Source: Anaerosporobacter faecicola
GTDB lineage: Bacteria; Bacillota; Clostridia; Lachnospirales; Lachnospiraceae
Direction: 5' to 3'
Assembly: GCF_012070565.1 (NCBI RefSeq)
Contig: NZ_JAAQRO010000010.1
Location: 1-64,000 of the forward strand
DNA length: 64,000 nt
Part shown: positions 15,807-24,867 of the stretch, piece by piece
Position numbering within the stretch: the first letter of the stretch is position 1
Layout of the letters: each line of letters opens with the position of its first letter
Notes under the pieces: model-generated
What the model saw: the letters and a program-made list of their open reading frames with translations, nothing else
Told to the model about the DNA's origin: nothing
The model's database searches: none
Made by a program: the position numbers and the translations under genes

Positions 15807-16751
15807 ATGCAGATTATTATTCAACTATTCCTTCTTGTACTGGGATTTCTCCTCTTAATCAAAGGTGCAGACAAGTTTGTAGAAGGATCTTCTAAAATTG
15901 CAGACAAATTTCATATTCCCCAATTAGTTATTGGACTAACCATTGTTGCATTCGGAACAAGTGCTCCTGAGGCTGCGGTTAGTATTACTGCTGCACTTAA
16001 CAAAAACGCTGATATTGCTATCAGCAATGTATTAGGTAGTAATATCTTTAACATTTTAGTCATTATCGGAATAACAAGTATTATACTTCCTCTCACCATT
16101 CAAAAGTCCACATTGAAATTCGAGCTTCCTTATGTCATTCTAACAACTTTGGTTCTTTTACTTCTTGGTTTAGATGGAACATTAGGTATTGTTGACGGTA
16201 TTATTCTCTGGGTTATGTTTATTATCTTCTTTATTTATTTAATCCGTTTATCTAAATCCGGATCTGCTCAAATGGATGATGTCCCAGAAGCTAGTGCAAA
16301 TGATAAGATTCCTATCCTTTTGTTGATTACAGTTCTTGGAATGGCTGCAATCATCATTGGTAGTGATATAACAGTTGATAGTGCTACAAAAATTGCTGAA
16401 ATATTGGGTATGAGTCCTCGTTTCATCGGATTAACGATCGTTGCTTTTGGAACGTCCCTTCCAGAATTGATTACTTCAATCACTGCTGCGAAGAAAGGCA
16501 AGGATGATATCGCAGTTGGTAATATTGTGGGAAGTAATTTATTTAACATTTTATTTGTATTATCAACTACTGCTTTAATCACTCCTGTACCTTTTGCCAA
16601 GAGCTTCATTATTGATGCGATCGTTGCAATATTTGCCGCGGTATTATTATTACTCTGTGTTATTCGAGATCGAAAAGTTGGCAAAAATGGTGGAATTATA
16701 ATGATTATAAGTTATGTCGCATATTTTGCTTATCTTGTATTTTTAAAATAA
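15807..16751 (+). CDS. Calcium/sodium antiporter (CaCA family, YrbG-like)
   Basis: An integral membrane cation exchanger of 314 residues, about ten helices, using the Na+ gradient to expel Ca2+ or a similar ion. The two inverted alpha-repeats are clear: VAFGTSAPEAAVSITAA with SNVLGSNIFNI in the first half, and VAFGTSLPELITSITAA with GNIVGSNLFNI in the second. The acidic Glu in each repeat coordinates the cation. The start at 15807 has AAGGTGG just upstream; upstream in-frame codons from 15762 are part of the structured leader. It is transcribed alone from a sigma-A promoter at 15659 through the leader RNA and ends at the hairpin at 16801. Confidence 0.93.
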   Translation: MQIIIQLFLLVLGFLLLIKGADKFVEGSSKIADKFHIPQLVIGLTIVAFGTSAPEAAVSITAALNKNADIAISNVLGSNIFNILVIIGITSIILPLTIQKSTLKFELPYVILTTLVLLLLGLDGTLGIVDGIILWVMFIIFFIYLIRLSKSGSAQMDDVPEASANDKIPILLLITVLGMAAIIIGSDITVDSATKIAEILGMSPRFIGLTIVAFGTSLPELITSITAAKKGKDDIAVGNIVGSNLFNILFVLSTTALITPVPFAKSFIIDAIVAIFAAVLLLLCVIRDRKVGKNGGIIMIISYVAYFAYLVFLK

Positions 16752-16800
16752 GTAATTTTATTAACCAATTCATAAGTTAATATACGGAAACAAACAAAAC

Positions 16801-16875
16801 AATTTTCAATGAATGGCATGTCAAAGGCGGAAATCTTCTCTTCTTTCTTTGGCAACGTTCTTGAAAATTTTTTTG
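16801..16875 (+). terminator. Terminator of the antiporter gene
   Basis: Outer stem AATTTTCAA (16801-16809) with TTGAAAATT (16861-16869); inner stem GTCAAAG with CTTTGGC (one G-U pair); then a run of seven T. The 230 bases from here to the acetyltransferase start are AT-rich, and I see only the likely promoter sequence TATAAT-type motifs in them, nothing else. Confidence 0.8.
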
Positions 16876-17104
16876 TATAATAATACTATTTATAGATTAT
16901 GTTATAAATTGTAATTGGGGATAAAATCCATCTTTATATGTATATATTTTCTATATTTTATAATCTGTTACCATTTTATCATTTCAATTCTTATCTATTT
17001 TTTGTATAATAGAATGAATCAAAACTACAAAATCAACTACAAAGGTCCTTACCTTAGCAATACCGATTATTCTTATAAAATATATGGGAGTAAGGAGGAA
17101 GCAT

Positions 17105-17965
17105 ATGAAGATCGTTACCTATCATAACGGACAGAGTTTTTTAGCTATTCATAAAGATCTACTAATTGCCAACGAATCCATTACACAACTTATAATCTTT
17201 CAATCTTTAAATAAAAATAATCACTCTGCAAATACGGATTGTCTATTTGGTTCTATACAGCAAGCACAAAAACCTGTTTTGCTTTTTTCTAATGTCTTAC
17301 CATACAGTCTTCAATTATTTTCACCAGAAGGTGAATCTCCCCAACTCTATAAAGCAATTCATTTACTTGTTACTTATCTAACGAAACACAAGATTCCGAT
17401 TTACGGAATCAATGCAACTGCAAAAATTAGTCATGTTTTTCTGAAAAGTTATTGCCTGTTGAATCCTACCTTTACATTTAAAGAATATTTTCGTAGTAAT
17501 ATCTTAGAACTGAAATATTTACAATTAACCACGATCAAGCCTGGAATATTTCGTCTTGCTACAAGCAATGACATTGAACTCATTACTTATTGGAATGTAC
17601 TGTTTGCAAGAGAAACACTTGGGCTTCATTTTGAATATGATCGTCTTTTCTCATCCATAGAGGAACAAATCAAGCTAGGTCAATACTTTTTATTTCTTAA
17701 TGAGCAACAACAGCCTGTTTCTATGGCATGTTTGACCAGAAAACTTATTCATGGATATTCCATTAGCTATGTTTATACTTCCCTTCCTTATCGAGGAAAG
17801 GGTTATGCCACTACAATCATTTATCATCTAAGTAATACAATCTTACAAAATGGTAATCATTATTGTACTTTATTTGTAAATCAAAAAAACCCTATTGCAA
17901 ATAGGGTTTATGAAAAGGTTGGTTATTCTTACGTTGTTGAAAATATCGAATATCGACACGATTAA
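17105..17965 (+). CDS. GNAT-family N-acetyltransferase
   Basis: 286 residues. The N-terminal 140 residues are not recognised. The C-terminal half is a GNAT domain, with the acetyl-CoA-binding motif A in YRGKGYATTIIYHLS (about 224-238) and the closing motif NPIANRVYEKVGY. The arrangement (unknown N-terminal part plus C-terminal GNAT) resembles the FR47-like subgroup that acetylates small molecules. The ATG at 17105 has TAAGGAGG 7 bases upstream; an upstream ATG at 17084 lacks one. The last 4 bases overlap the stop of the convergent lipoprotein gene, and the coding sequence contains that gene's terminator (17883-17909). Confidence 0.82.
   Translation: MKIVTYHNGQSFLAIHKDLLIANESITQLIIFQSLNKNNHSANTDCLFGSIQQAQKPVLLFSNVLPYSLQLFSPEGESPQLYKAIHLLVTYLTKHKIPIYGINATAKISHVFLKSYCLLNPTFTFKEYFRSNILELKYLQLTTIKPGIFRLATSNDIELITYWNVLFARETLGLHFEYDRLFSSIEEQIKLGQYFLFLNEQQQPVSMACLTRKLIHGYSISYVYTSLPYRGKGYATTIIYHLSNTILQNGNHYCTLFVNQKNPIANRVYEKVGYSYVVENIEYRHD
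17883..17909 (-). terminator. Minus-strand terminator embedded in the acetyltransferase coding region
   Basis: Perfect 10-bp hairpin AAACCCTATT (17887-17896) / AATAGGGTTT (17900-17909) with a GCA loop. On the minus strand it is followed by a seven-T run (complement of 17883-17889). It is 52 bases beyond the stop of the lipoprotein gene and is read in the sense strand as the conserved GNAT motif NPIANRV. Confidence 0.85.
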
Positions 17966-18501
17966 TTATTGGGTTCATTCGGCTGATTCGGCTCATGTTC
18001 GGTGTTGTTTTCATTCTTTACATTCGTAGACTGGGAGGTATTCGGTGTATTAGCTTCATTCGTAGCATTACTTGCATTGGACGCATTTGGTTCATTTACT
18101 GTATTTGCACGGTTCGTATCATTCGGTTCATTCACAGCATTGGGATTATTTGCCGCATTAGGATTATTTACAGTATTCGATTCATTTGGTTTATTTGGTG
18201 AATTGGGTGTTTCTTTCTCATTCTCACCGTTGGGCGTATTTCCTTCATTTGGTGTGTTGGAATCTGTATTTTCCACCTCCAATGAAGTATTTTCTTCAGA
18301 TTGCTCACTTTGCTGTCCTACCGTTGTTACTCCTTCATCCGTCTGTACCCCTACGTCTGTTTCCTTATCTTGCGTTGCTTGTTCAATCGCTTCTGCTTGA
18401 TTATCATTTGAACTCTTTCCTTTTCCATTACTCTGGCAACCAGTTAAGAGAAGCATTGCTGCCAAGCACAATGTAATCTTCCTTCTATTCTTCTTATTCA
18501 T
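17962..18501 (-). CDS. Asn/Pro-rich low-complexity lipoprotein
   Basis: 179 residues. A type II signal peptide ends in the lipobox LLTGC (Cys22), so the mature protein should be lipid-anchored outside the membrane. The whole mature part is low complexity: an acidic Gln/Glu/Thr/Ser section, then from about residue 84 a degenerate array of three-to-six-residue units built on Asn-Pro-Asn or Asn-Thr/Ala (NEPN, NNPN, NTPN, NTVN). No enzymatic domain is visible. It may be a spacer or surface stalk. It is convergent with the acetyltransferase gene, with a 4-base overlap. Confidence 0.75.
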   Translation of the reverse strand: MNKKNRRKITLCLAAMLLLTGCQSNGKGKSSNDNQAEAIEQATQDKETDVGVQTDEGVTTVGQQSEQSEENTSLEVENTDSNTPNEGNTPNGENEKETPNSPNKPNESNTVNNPNAANNPNAVNEPNDTNRANTVNEPNASNASNATNEANTPNTSQSTNVKNENNTEHEPNQPNEPNN

Positions 18502-18552
18502 AATAATTTCTATCCTTCCTATCTAATCAGATGAACCTCTATGGTAAATAAT

Positions 18553-18581
18553 TTGACTTATGATGAAAAACCGTATACAAT
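18553..18581 (+). promoter_or_regulatory. Sigma-A promoter of DAHP synthase gene
   Basis: TTGACT (18553-18558), 17-base spacer, TACAAT (18576-18581). The predicted leader is about 147 bases. I see no T-box or clear attenuator in it. Confidence 0.75.
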
Positions 18582-18734
18582 AGACTTCGACGTATTAACG
18601 CATTATTATACGCAATTATTGTAAATTATACATAATATATTACCAACTAACATACTCTTATATATTCAATTGAGAATAGTTTCTAATATTTTATCATATT
18701 TTTTATGTATTTTAAATAGCAAAGGAGAATCAGT

Positions 18735-19763
18735 ATGAGTTTCAAACTAGTAAAAGAAGTAATGACACCACAACAGTTAAAAGAAGCTTTACCTATGCCT
18801 GCTGAGCACGCCAAATGGAAAGCCAATCGAGATGCGATGATCAAAAAAGTCTTCACAGGTGAATCAGATAAATTCCTTGTAATCATTGGACCTTGTTCCG
18901 CTGATAAAGAAGATTCTGTTTGTGAATACATCAATCGTTTAGCAAAAGTTCAAGATAAAGTTGCCGATAAACTAATCATAATTCCTCGCATCTATACCAA
19001 CAAACCTCGTACTACTGGTGAAGGATATAAGGGTATCGTACATCAACCAAATCCTGAAAAAGAACCTGATCTTCAAGAAGGATTGCTTGCAATGAGAAAA
19101 ATGCATCTTCGTTCTTTAGCTGAGACTGGATTTGCTGCAGCTGATGAAATGCTGTATCCAGAGAATTGGCCATATGTAGATGATCTTTTATCTTATGTAG
19201 CAGTTGGTGCTCGTTCTGTAGAAGATCAACAACATCGACTTACAATTAGCGGTATGGATGTTCCAGCAGGTATGAAAAATCCAACCAGTGGTGACTTATC
19301 TGTTATGTTAAACTCTGTTGTTGCTGCGCAAGGAAGCCACACCTTCTTATATCGTGCATATGAAGTTGAAACTACAGGTAATCCTCTTGCCCATACGATT
19401 TTACGTGGAGCTGTTAATAAACATGGCCAATCCATACCTAATTATCATTACGAAGATTTGATTCGTCTTGTTGAAATGTATGCGGAACGTGATCTTGTTA
19501 ACCAAGCCACCATCGTAGATGCTAACCATGCAAATTCTAATAAACAATATGACCAACAGCCAAGAATCATCAAAGAGATTCTTCATAGTCGTAACGTATC
19601 CAAAGAAATTGAACAATTAGTAAAAGGTGTTATGATTGAAAGCTACTTAGAACCAGGAAGTCAAAAGATATCTGAACACATTTATGGAAAATCCATCACG
19701 GATCCTTGCTTAGGTTGGGATGAAACGGAAAAATTGCTCTATACAATCGCAGAACAGGTGTAA
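18735..19763 (+). CDS. 3-deoxy-7-phosphoheptulonate (DAHP) synthase, class I
   Basis: Condenses phosphoenolpyruvate and erythrose 4-phosphate in the first step of aromatic amino acid synthesis. The 342 residues match the AroG/AroF/AroH (class I-alpha) type. Visible signatures: IIGPCSADKEDS (PEP loop), IPRIYTNKPRTTGEGYKG, the metal Cys in that loop region, GARSVEDQQHR, PVGMKNPTSGDL-like PAGMKNPTSGD, VDANHANSNKQ and GVMIESYLEPGSQ. Feedback specificity (Phe, Tyr or Trp) cannot be read from sequence alone. AAAGGAGAATCAGT precedes the ATG. It is transcribed alone and ends at a strong hairpin. Confidence 0.95.
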   Translation: MSFKLVKEVMTPQQLKEALPMPAEHAKWKANRDAMIKKVFTGESDKFLVIIGPCSADKEDSVCEYINRLAKVQDKVADKLIIIPRIYTNKPRTTGEGYKGIVHQPNPEKEPDLQEGLLAMRKMHLRSLAETGFAAADEMLYPENWPYVDDLLSYVAVGARSVEDQQHRLTISGMDVPAGMKNPTSGDLSVMLNSVVAAQGSHTFLYRAYEVETTGNPLAHTILRGAVNKHGQSIPNYHYEDLIRLVEMYAERDLVNQATIVDANHANSNKQYDQQPRIIKEILHSRNVSKEIEQLVKGVMIESYLEPGSQKISEHIYGKSITDPCLGWDETEKLLYTIAEQV

Positions 19764-19773
19764 ACCGAACCAA

Positions 19774-19852
19774 AAAACTCTTCTACCCATTTGTTTCAGC
19801 TCTGTATCTTAATATACTGAAAGAAATGGACCGAAGAGTTTTCTTTTTCTTT
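19774..19852 (+). terminator. Bidirectional terminator between DAHP synthase and spoIIM
   Basis: AAAACTCTTC (19774-19783) pairs with GAAGAGTTTT (19833-19842). Inner pairs TTTCAG/CTGAAA and CCATTT/AAATGG extend it. T-runs follow on both strands, so it can serve both convergent genes. Confidence 0.88.
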
Positions 19853-19878
19853 ATTCTTTGGCAAACCTTTTGTAATGA

Positions 19879-20499
19879 TTAATGCCCAATAATCCAATTA
19901 GCCGCACCTTTAACAATCGCACTATTAATATAAGTTTCTATCAAGCAACCAATTCCTAGAAAAACCAGTAATAAAGCCAATATTGGAATATACTCTTTCA
20001 ATAAACTACGTCTTGCATGAGGGGAAAGCTTTCCATTAAAATATAAATTCTCACACAATTCGTATCCTTTTTTCACCATGAGAATGTAAACAGGAATGTA
20101 CAGTATACATTGCGGAAAAATATAAGCAAAATACAAAGTAATCCCTTTGAATCCATAACATAAAATAGAACTCGATAAGGCAAATCCAATACTAATCCCT
20201 TTGTACACGATCAGACAGGATAATACTGGTATTCCAAATACCATACAACAGCAGATCCATACAACGCAAAACTCTTTCAAGCGATTCGTAATAATATATT
20301 TCATCAAACTTCCATAATCAATATGGATAGCCTTTATATTCGAGCCAAAATATCGATTCAGTATCTCCAAATCATTCAAATAAAATCGTTGCAACAGATT
20401 TGCTCCAATTGTACCAAGCACAATTCCCAGTAACAAAAGGATTGCTGCAAGACGATAAATACCCAATCGTTTTGTTATCATATTCATAGTACTCTTCAT
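19879..20499 (-). CDS. spoIIM: Stage II sporulation protein M
   Basis: A membrane protein of 206 residues that, with SpoIID and SpoIIP, drives peptidoglycan remodelling during engulfment of the forespore. It shows the DUF95/SpoIIM layout: five hydrophobic segments (about 16-36, 77-100, 105-128, 132-148, 171-192), the GIVLGTIGAN opening, the central GxxFG-like stretch (VYKGISIGF) and an amphipathic loop NGKLSPHARRSLLKEY. The gene follows the Nudix hydrolase on the same strand, a pairing also seen in Bacillus and Clostridia. It is the best evidence that the organism makes endospores. Confidence 0.88.
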   Translation of the reverse strand: MKSTMNMITKRLGIYRLAAILLLLGIVLGTIGANLLQRFYLNDLEILNRYFGSNIKAIHIDYGSLMKYIITNRLKEFCVVWICCCMVFGIPVLSCLIVYKGISIGFALSSSILCYGFKGITLYFAYIFPQCILYIPVYILMVKKGYELCENLYFNGKLSPHARRSLLKEYIPILALLLVFLGIGCLIETYINSAIVKGAANWIIGH

Positions 20500-20659
20500 A
20501 CAGTTTTCCTCCCTTACAAAATTGTACTAGTTATACTATGATATGTTTTTACAATCGAAAAAATGATACTTTAATAAATTGTTATTGTAATACATAATAC
20601 AATTAATGTGGTATGAGATTCAACGTATGATGCGATTAAAGTGATAAATTGAACTATAT

Positions 20660-20743
20660 GATACAATTCGATACATAATGTGATTCAACGGTTGTGAATC
20701 CTGATGTGATTCGATGCATAACATGAGCCAACGGCTGTGAGCC
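20660..20743. repeat. Decayed 43-base tandem repeat
   Basis: Two copies of a 41-base core begin at 20660 and 20703. They match at 30 of 41 positions, and ten of the eleven differences are transitions. A weaker third copy is suggested at about 20590-20625. The repeat fills the gap between the Nudix gene and spoIIM. Confidence 0.55.
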
Positions 20744-20747
20744 AGCT

Positions 20748-21281
20748 TTACAGATTCCTTTTTGCTTTATATGACATGATCGCTGCTATTGTCTTGGCAT
20801 CTTCTATTGTTCCTTGAAAAATCATTTCCACAAGTTCATCCAAGCTATGTCTTTCAATACTCACAAATTCGTCCTCATCTAGATGCTGTTTCGATGGGAT
20901 CAACTCTGTTGTATAATAGATACCAATCTTTTCATTACAGAATGCAACCGTCGTATATAGATCAATCAAATGCTCTGCATGTTCTGTTCGATACCCCGTC
21001 TCCTCTTCTAATTCCCTCATAGCACATGTTTTCATATCTTCATCTGGATTTTTACCACCTGCAGGGATTTCAAGCGTATATCGATCAATCGCATTTCGAT
21101 ATTGCCGTACCATTAATATATTACCATCTGCATCAACTGGAACAATTGCAGCTGCCCCCTTATGCTTTATAAAATCCCATTGTGCTGTATGATTATTTGG
21201 TAAATGCATTGTATCAGAGTACACTTCAACAATCTGTCCTTTATGAATTAATTCTCGTTTCACTCTTTTATATTGTCCCAT
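20748..21281 (-). CDS. Nudix hydrolase, ADP-ribose pyrophosphatase type
   Basis: 177 residues. The Nudix box GX5EX7REX2EEXG is complete (from GGKNPDED to RELEEETGY), with the upstream AIDRYTLEIPAGG typical of ADP-ribose pyrophosphatases (NudF). These hydrolyse ADP-ribose to AMP and ribose 5-phosphate. The ATG at 21281 lies 8 bases after GGAGG; starting at 21296 would make the site coding. It precedes spoIIM on the same strand, with the tandem repeat between them. Confidence 0.9.
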   Translation of the reverse strand: MGQYKRVKRELIHKGQIVEVYSDTMHLPNNHTAQWDFIKHKGAAAIVPVDADGNILMVRQYRNAIDRYTLEIPAGGKNPDEDMKTCAMRELEEETGYRTEHAEHLIDLYTTVAFCNEKIGIYYTTELIPSKQHLDEDEFVSIERHSLDELVEMIFQGTIEDAKTIAAIMSYKAKRNL

Positions 21282-21334
21282 ATCTATTACCTCCATAATT
21301 ATTAATCCAATACAGTGTACTACGTTAGAAAAGA

Positions 21335-21378
21335 AAAGTCTATATTTACACCCAAAGCAGGGAATAAATATAGACTTT
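21335..21378 (-). terminator. Terminator of the aminotransferase gene
   Basis: Perfect 14-bp stem AAAGTCTATATTTA (21335-21348) / TAAATATAGACTTT (21365-21378). TTTTCTTTTC follows on the minus strand. Confidence 0.88.
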
Positions 21379-21399
21379 ATATTATATATAATAACAAAC

Positions 21400-22599
21400 T
21401 TATGCTAAATCATGAATGAACTGTTCAATACGATCTAAGCCTTTTGTGATTTGTTCCAATGAAATTGCATAGGATAATCGGATATGATCCTCAAATCCAA
21501 AATCTCTACATGGAATTACAGCTACATTATAATCTTCAATGAGGATTGCTGCTAGTTTTTCAACAGTTTCAACTTGTGTTCCTTTATAGGATTTATTCAA
21601 CAATTCACTGATATCAACGAAACAATAAAATGCACCGGTAGGTTCTACCGCATCAATTAATGGCATTTTGCTTAATCTCTCATACATGTATTGTCTACGT
21701 TTATTGAATTCATTCTTCATAACATCTACTGTATCTTGTGGCCCTAATAATGCTTCTACTGTTGCTTTTTGGGCAATGGAATTCGGATTAGAAGTTTGAT
21801 GACTTTGTACACTTCCCATTAATTTTGCTATTTCAACTGATGATCCCGTATATCCAATTCTCCAACCTGTCATTGCATAACTCTTAGCCACACCACTACA
21901 TGTTATTGTTCTCTTATAAATCTCTTCTCCTAAAGAACCAATACTTACATGTTCGGATTCACCATAAATCAAGTTTTCATACATCTCATCTGCAACTACA
22001 TAGATATCTTTCTTAATCACAACATCTGCAATCGCTTTTAACTCTTCTCTGGAATAAACCATACCTGTAGGGTTATTTGGAGTATTTAAAATAACTGCTT
22101 TGGTCTTATCCGTTATTGCTTCTTCCAATTGTTCTGCTGTTAATTTATAATTTTGTGATTTATCACAACGTACTAGAACAGGAACACCACCTGCTAATTT
22201 AACGATTTCTGGATAGCTTAACCAAAATGGTGCTGGAATGATTACTTCATCATCTGGATTAAGGATGGCAGTAAATATATTCGTTAACGAATGTTTTCCT
22301 CCATTGCTAATTACAATCTGATTTGGTTGATATGTTAAATGATTAAAGCTCTCAAATTTCTTACAAATAGCTTTTTTCAATTCCTCAATTCCTGAAGCTG
22401 GTGTATATTTTGTAAAGCCATCATTAATAGCCTTAATGGCTGCATTATTTATATTCTCAGGAGTATTAAAATCAGGTTCTCCTGCGCCAAATCCTACCAC
22501 ATCAATTCCTTGTGCTTTTAATTCTTTTGCTTTTGCTGTAATAGCTAATGTTGATGAAGGTTTTACAGCTTGTGCCTTCTTGGATAATGTTAAAGCCAT
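21400..22599 (-). CDS. Aspartate aminotransferase-like, PLP-dependent (class I)
   Basis: 399 residues, the family size, fold type I. The PLP Schiff-base lysine is Lys239 in CSGVAKSYAMTGWRIGY. Other signatures are FGAGEPDFNTP, the SNGGKHS loop, NTPNNPTG and VVADEMYE. The subgroup is aspartate/prephenate aminotransferase (AspB). The start is the ATG at 22599, where homology begins; the frame is open upstream to 22656 but has no ribosome site there. A single gene with its own terminator. The 395-base upstream region (22600-22994) is AT-rich; besides the rny terminator I see nothing in it. Confidence 0.92.
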   Translation of the reverse strand: MALTLSKKAQAVKPSSTLAITAKAKELKAQGIDVVGFGAGEPDFNTPENINNAAIKAINDGFTKYTPASGIEELKKAICKKFESFNHLTYQPNQIVISNGGKHSLTNIFTAILNPDDEVIIPAPFWLSYPEIVKLAGGVPVLVRCDKSQNYKLTAEQLEEAITDKTKAVILNTPNNPTGMVYSREELKAIADVVIKKDIYVVADEMYENLIYGESEHVSIGSLGEEIYKRTITCSGVAKSYAMTGWRIGYTGSSVEIAKLMGSVQSHQTSNPNSIAQKATVEALLGPQDTVDVMKNEFNKRRQYMYERLSKMPLIDAVEPTGAFYCFVDISELLNKSYKGTQVETVEKLAAILIEDYNVAVIPCRDFGFEDHIRLSYAISLEQITKGLDRIEQFIHDLA

Positions 22600-22936
22600 A
22601 TCGTATACCAACCCTTTCCGATGAATTACAATGAAACAAAATGTGATTCGCTTCATTATGTACGCTAGTATGCGTAAATTTTTCTCATTTCTTTGCTTAT
22701 CCTATTGTAATATAGAACTCTTAATAATGCAAGTTTTTATTTCATAAAATTCTTATTAATTAAACTTATTAATCTTATAACTTGTGTGAAATAAGGCTTT
22801 CATAACTTATTATTATCGTAGCTATAATTTATTTTGCAAGTTTAATATTATTATATTGCAAATTTCTAAAATGTTTCTTGTATTTTTTATTATTAAGAAA
22901 TACTCTTTATTCAATCACTCTTCTTTTTAATTTTCT

Positions 22937-22977
22937 GCAAAAAAAAAGATATAGTAGAATTAAATCTACTATATCTT
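22937..22977 (-). terminator. Terminator of rny
   Basis: Perfect 13-bp hairpin AAGATATAGTAGA (22946-22958) / TCTACTATATCTT (22965-22977), followed on the minus strand by nine T. It is 18 bases after the rny stop. Confidence 0.92.
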
Positions 22978-22994
22978 TAATATCATTACTATAA

Positions 22995-24551
22995 CTATTT
23001 TGCGTAATCAACTACTCTTGATTCACGAATTACATTAACCTTAATTTGTCCAGGATACTCTAGTTCTGACTCAATTTGTTTTGATAAGTCACGAGCAAGC
23101 AATACCATATCAGCATCACTGATTGTTTCAGGAACTACCATAACACGTACTTCCCTACCTGCTTGAATTGCAAAAGACTTATCCACTCCCTTAAAGCTAT
23201 TCGTAATATCTTCTAATTGTTTTAGTCTGTTAGTATAAGTTTCTAAAGTTTCTCGTCTAGCACCAGGTCTAGCAGCAGAAATTGTATCTGCAGCTTGTAC
23301 GATACAAGCAATCAATGTTTCTGGTTCTACATCACCATGATGTGATTCCACGGCATTGATTACAATAGGGGATTCTTTGTATTTTCTACATAAATCAACA
23401 CCTATCTGGATATGTGAGCCTTCCATTTCGTGGTCAACTGATTTACCTATGTCATGTAACAAACCTGCTCTCTTAGCCATCTTGATATCAACACCAATCT
23501 CAGCAGCTAAAAGTCCAGACAAATGTGCAACTTCGATTGAATGCTTTAATGCATTCTGTCCATAACTTGTTCTAAACTTCATCTTTCCAAGTAAACGAAC
23601 GAGTTCTGGGTGAATTCCATGAACACCAACTTCTAATGTTGCTGCTTCACCTTCTTCACGAATCATGACTTCAACTTCTTTTTGTGCTTTTTCAACCATC
23701 TCTTCAATTCGAGCTGGATGAATTCTTCCATCAACGATCAATTTCTCCAACGCGATTCGAGCTACTTCTCTACGAATTGGATCAAATCCAGATAAAATAA
23801 CCGCTTCCGGTGTATCATCAATAATTAGATCAACACCTGTCATCGTTTCTAAGGTACGTATATTACGTCCTTCACGACCAATAATTCTACCTTTCATCTC
23901 ATCATTAGGAAGTTGAACAACAGAAATTGTACTTTCTGCTACATGGTCAGCAGCACACTTTTGGATTGCGGTAACAACATAATCTTTTGCTTTCTTCTCC
24001 GCTTCCTCTTTTGCCTTGCTTTCCAATTCCTTAACTAACAATGCTGTTTCATGTTTTACTTCATCTTCAACAGTTTTTAAAAGATAATCTTTTGCTTGTT
24101 CGGAGGTCAGTCCAGAAATCTTCTCTAACTCCTGTAATCTTCTGTCATGAAGTTCTTCAACTTCTGCACGAATCTTATCAAGCTCATTCTCTTTTACAGA
24201 AAGTTTGGATTCTTTCTTTTCTAGTGCTTCAGTTTTTCTATCTAAAGTCTCTTCTTTAGTTAGAACACGCTTTTCATAACGTTGTAATTCTGCTCTTCGT
24301 TCCTTAGTTTCCTTTTCAAGCTCATTCTTAGTCTTTAATGACTCTTCCTTTGCTTCAAGTAGGGCTTCTCGTTTCTTAGTTTCAGCTGTTTTCAAAGCTT
24401 CATCTATGATTTCTCTTGCTTTATCTTCTGCATTGCCAACTTTTTCTTCATAAACTTTTTTTCTATAAGAAATTGCAGCAATCCATACAAGAGGAGCGAC
24501 GATTACCAAGGTAATAACAATAGCAAGTATTATTTTTACTATATCTGGCAC
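22995..24551 (-). CDS. rny: Ribonuclease Y
   Basis: The membrane-anchored endoribonuclease that initiates mRNA decay in many Firmicutes. It has 518 residues: an N-terminal membrane helix (about 5-27), a long charged coiled coil (about 35-200), a KH domain ([17 protein letters not shown]), and an HD domain with LLHDIG and the distal HHGD, ending in [11 protein letters not shown]. Translation starts at GTG 24551 with AAGGAGG 7 bases upstream. It follows recA-recX, as in many Clostridia, but is separated from them by a hairpin. Confidence 0.96.
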   Translation of the reverse strand: MPDIVKIILAIVITLVIVAPLVWIAAISYRKKVYEEKVGNAEDKAREIIDEALKTAETKKREALLEAKEESLKTKNELEKETKERRAELQRYEKRVLTKEETLDRKTEALEKKESKLSVKENELDKIRAEVEELHDRRLQELEKISGLTSEQAKDYLLKTVEDEVKHETALLVKELESKAKEEAEKKAKDYVVTAIQKCAADHVAESTISVVQLPNDEMKGRIIGREGRNIRTLETMTGVDLIIDDTPEAVILSGFDPIRREVARIALEKLIVDGRIHPARIEEMVEKAQKEVEVMIREEGEAATLEVGVHGIHPELVRLLGKMKFRTSYGQNALKHSIEVAHLSGLLAAEIGVDIKMAKRAGLLHDIGKSVDHEMEGSHIQIGVDLCRKYKESPIVINAVESHHGDVEPETLIACIVQAADTISAARPGARRETLETYTNRLKQLEDITNSFKGVDKSFAIQAGREVRVMVVPETISDADMVLLARDLSKQIESELEYPGQIKVNVIRESRVVDYAK

Positions 24552-24805
24552 AGGAGCACCTCCTTATTCAATTTTCATTGTACGTTAATACAACACTTAA
24601 ATTTTATACTGTTTTAGAATAGATGTCAAGTATCGTTCTAACAATTTTATGCAAAATGTCTAATTTTCGAGAAATATTAGTTTTTTTTTCATTTTATTAA
24701 CGATTATGTAAACTATTTTTTACCATTGCGTTTTATCACATAATACGAATATTCCAATATTATTTATATGAAATCTGCTATTTTTTTAATCTTCTTTTAT
24801 CGTTT

Positions 24806-24842
24806 AAAGACCCGGTTAGAATCAACGTTCTACCAGGTCTTT
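24806..24842 (-). terminator. Probable terminator after recX
   Basis: Stem AAAGACCCGGTTAGAA (24806-24821) with TTCTACCAGGTCTTT (24828-24842), one base bulged. The minus-strand T-run is short (GGTCTTTAAACG); the longer T-run is on the plus strand. The rest of 24552-24867 is AT-rich, and I see nothing else in it beyond likely rny promoter sequence. Confidence 0.6.
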
Positions 24843-24867
24843 TTAACACCTTAACGATATAGCATTC

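Noticed and set aside
18002-18400. 132-residue plus-strand frame opposite the Asn/Pro lipoprotein
   Set aside because: Phe/Val/Ser-rich pattern is the direct antisense of the Asn-rich array; the minus-strand frame has a signal peptide with lipobox.
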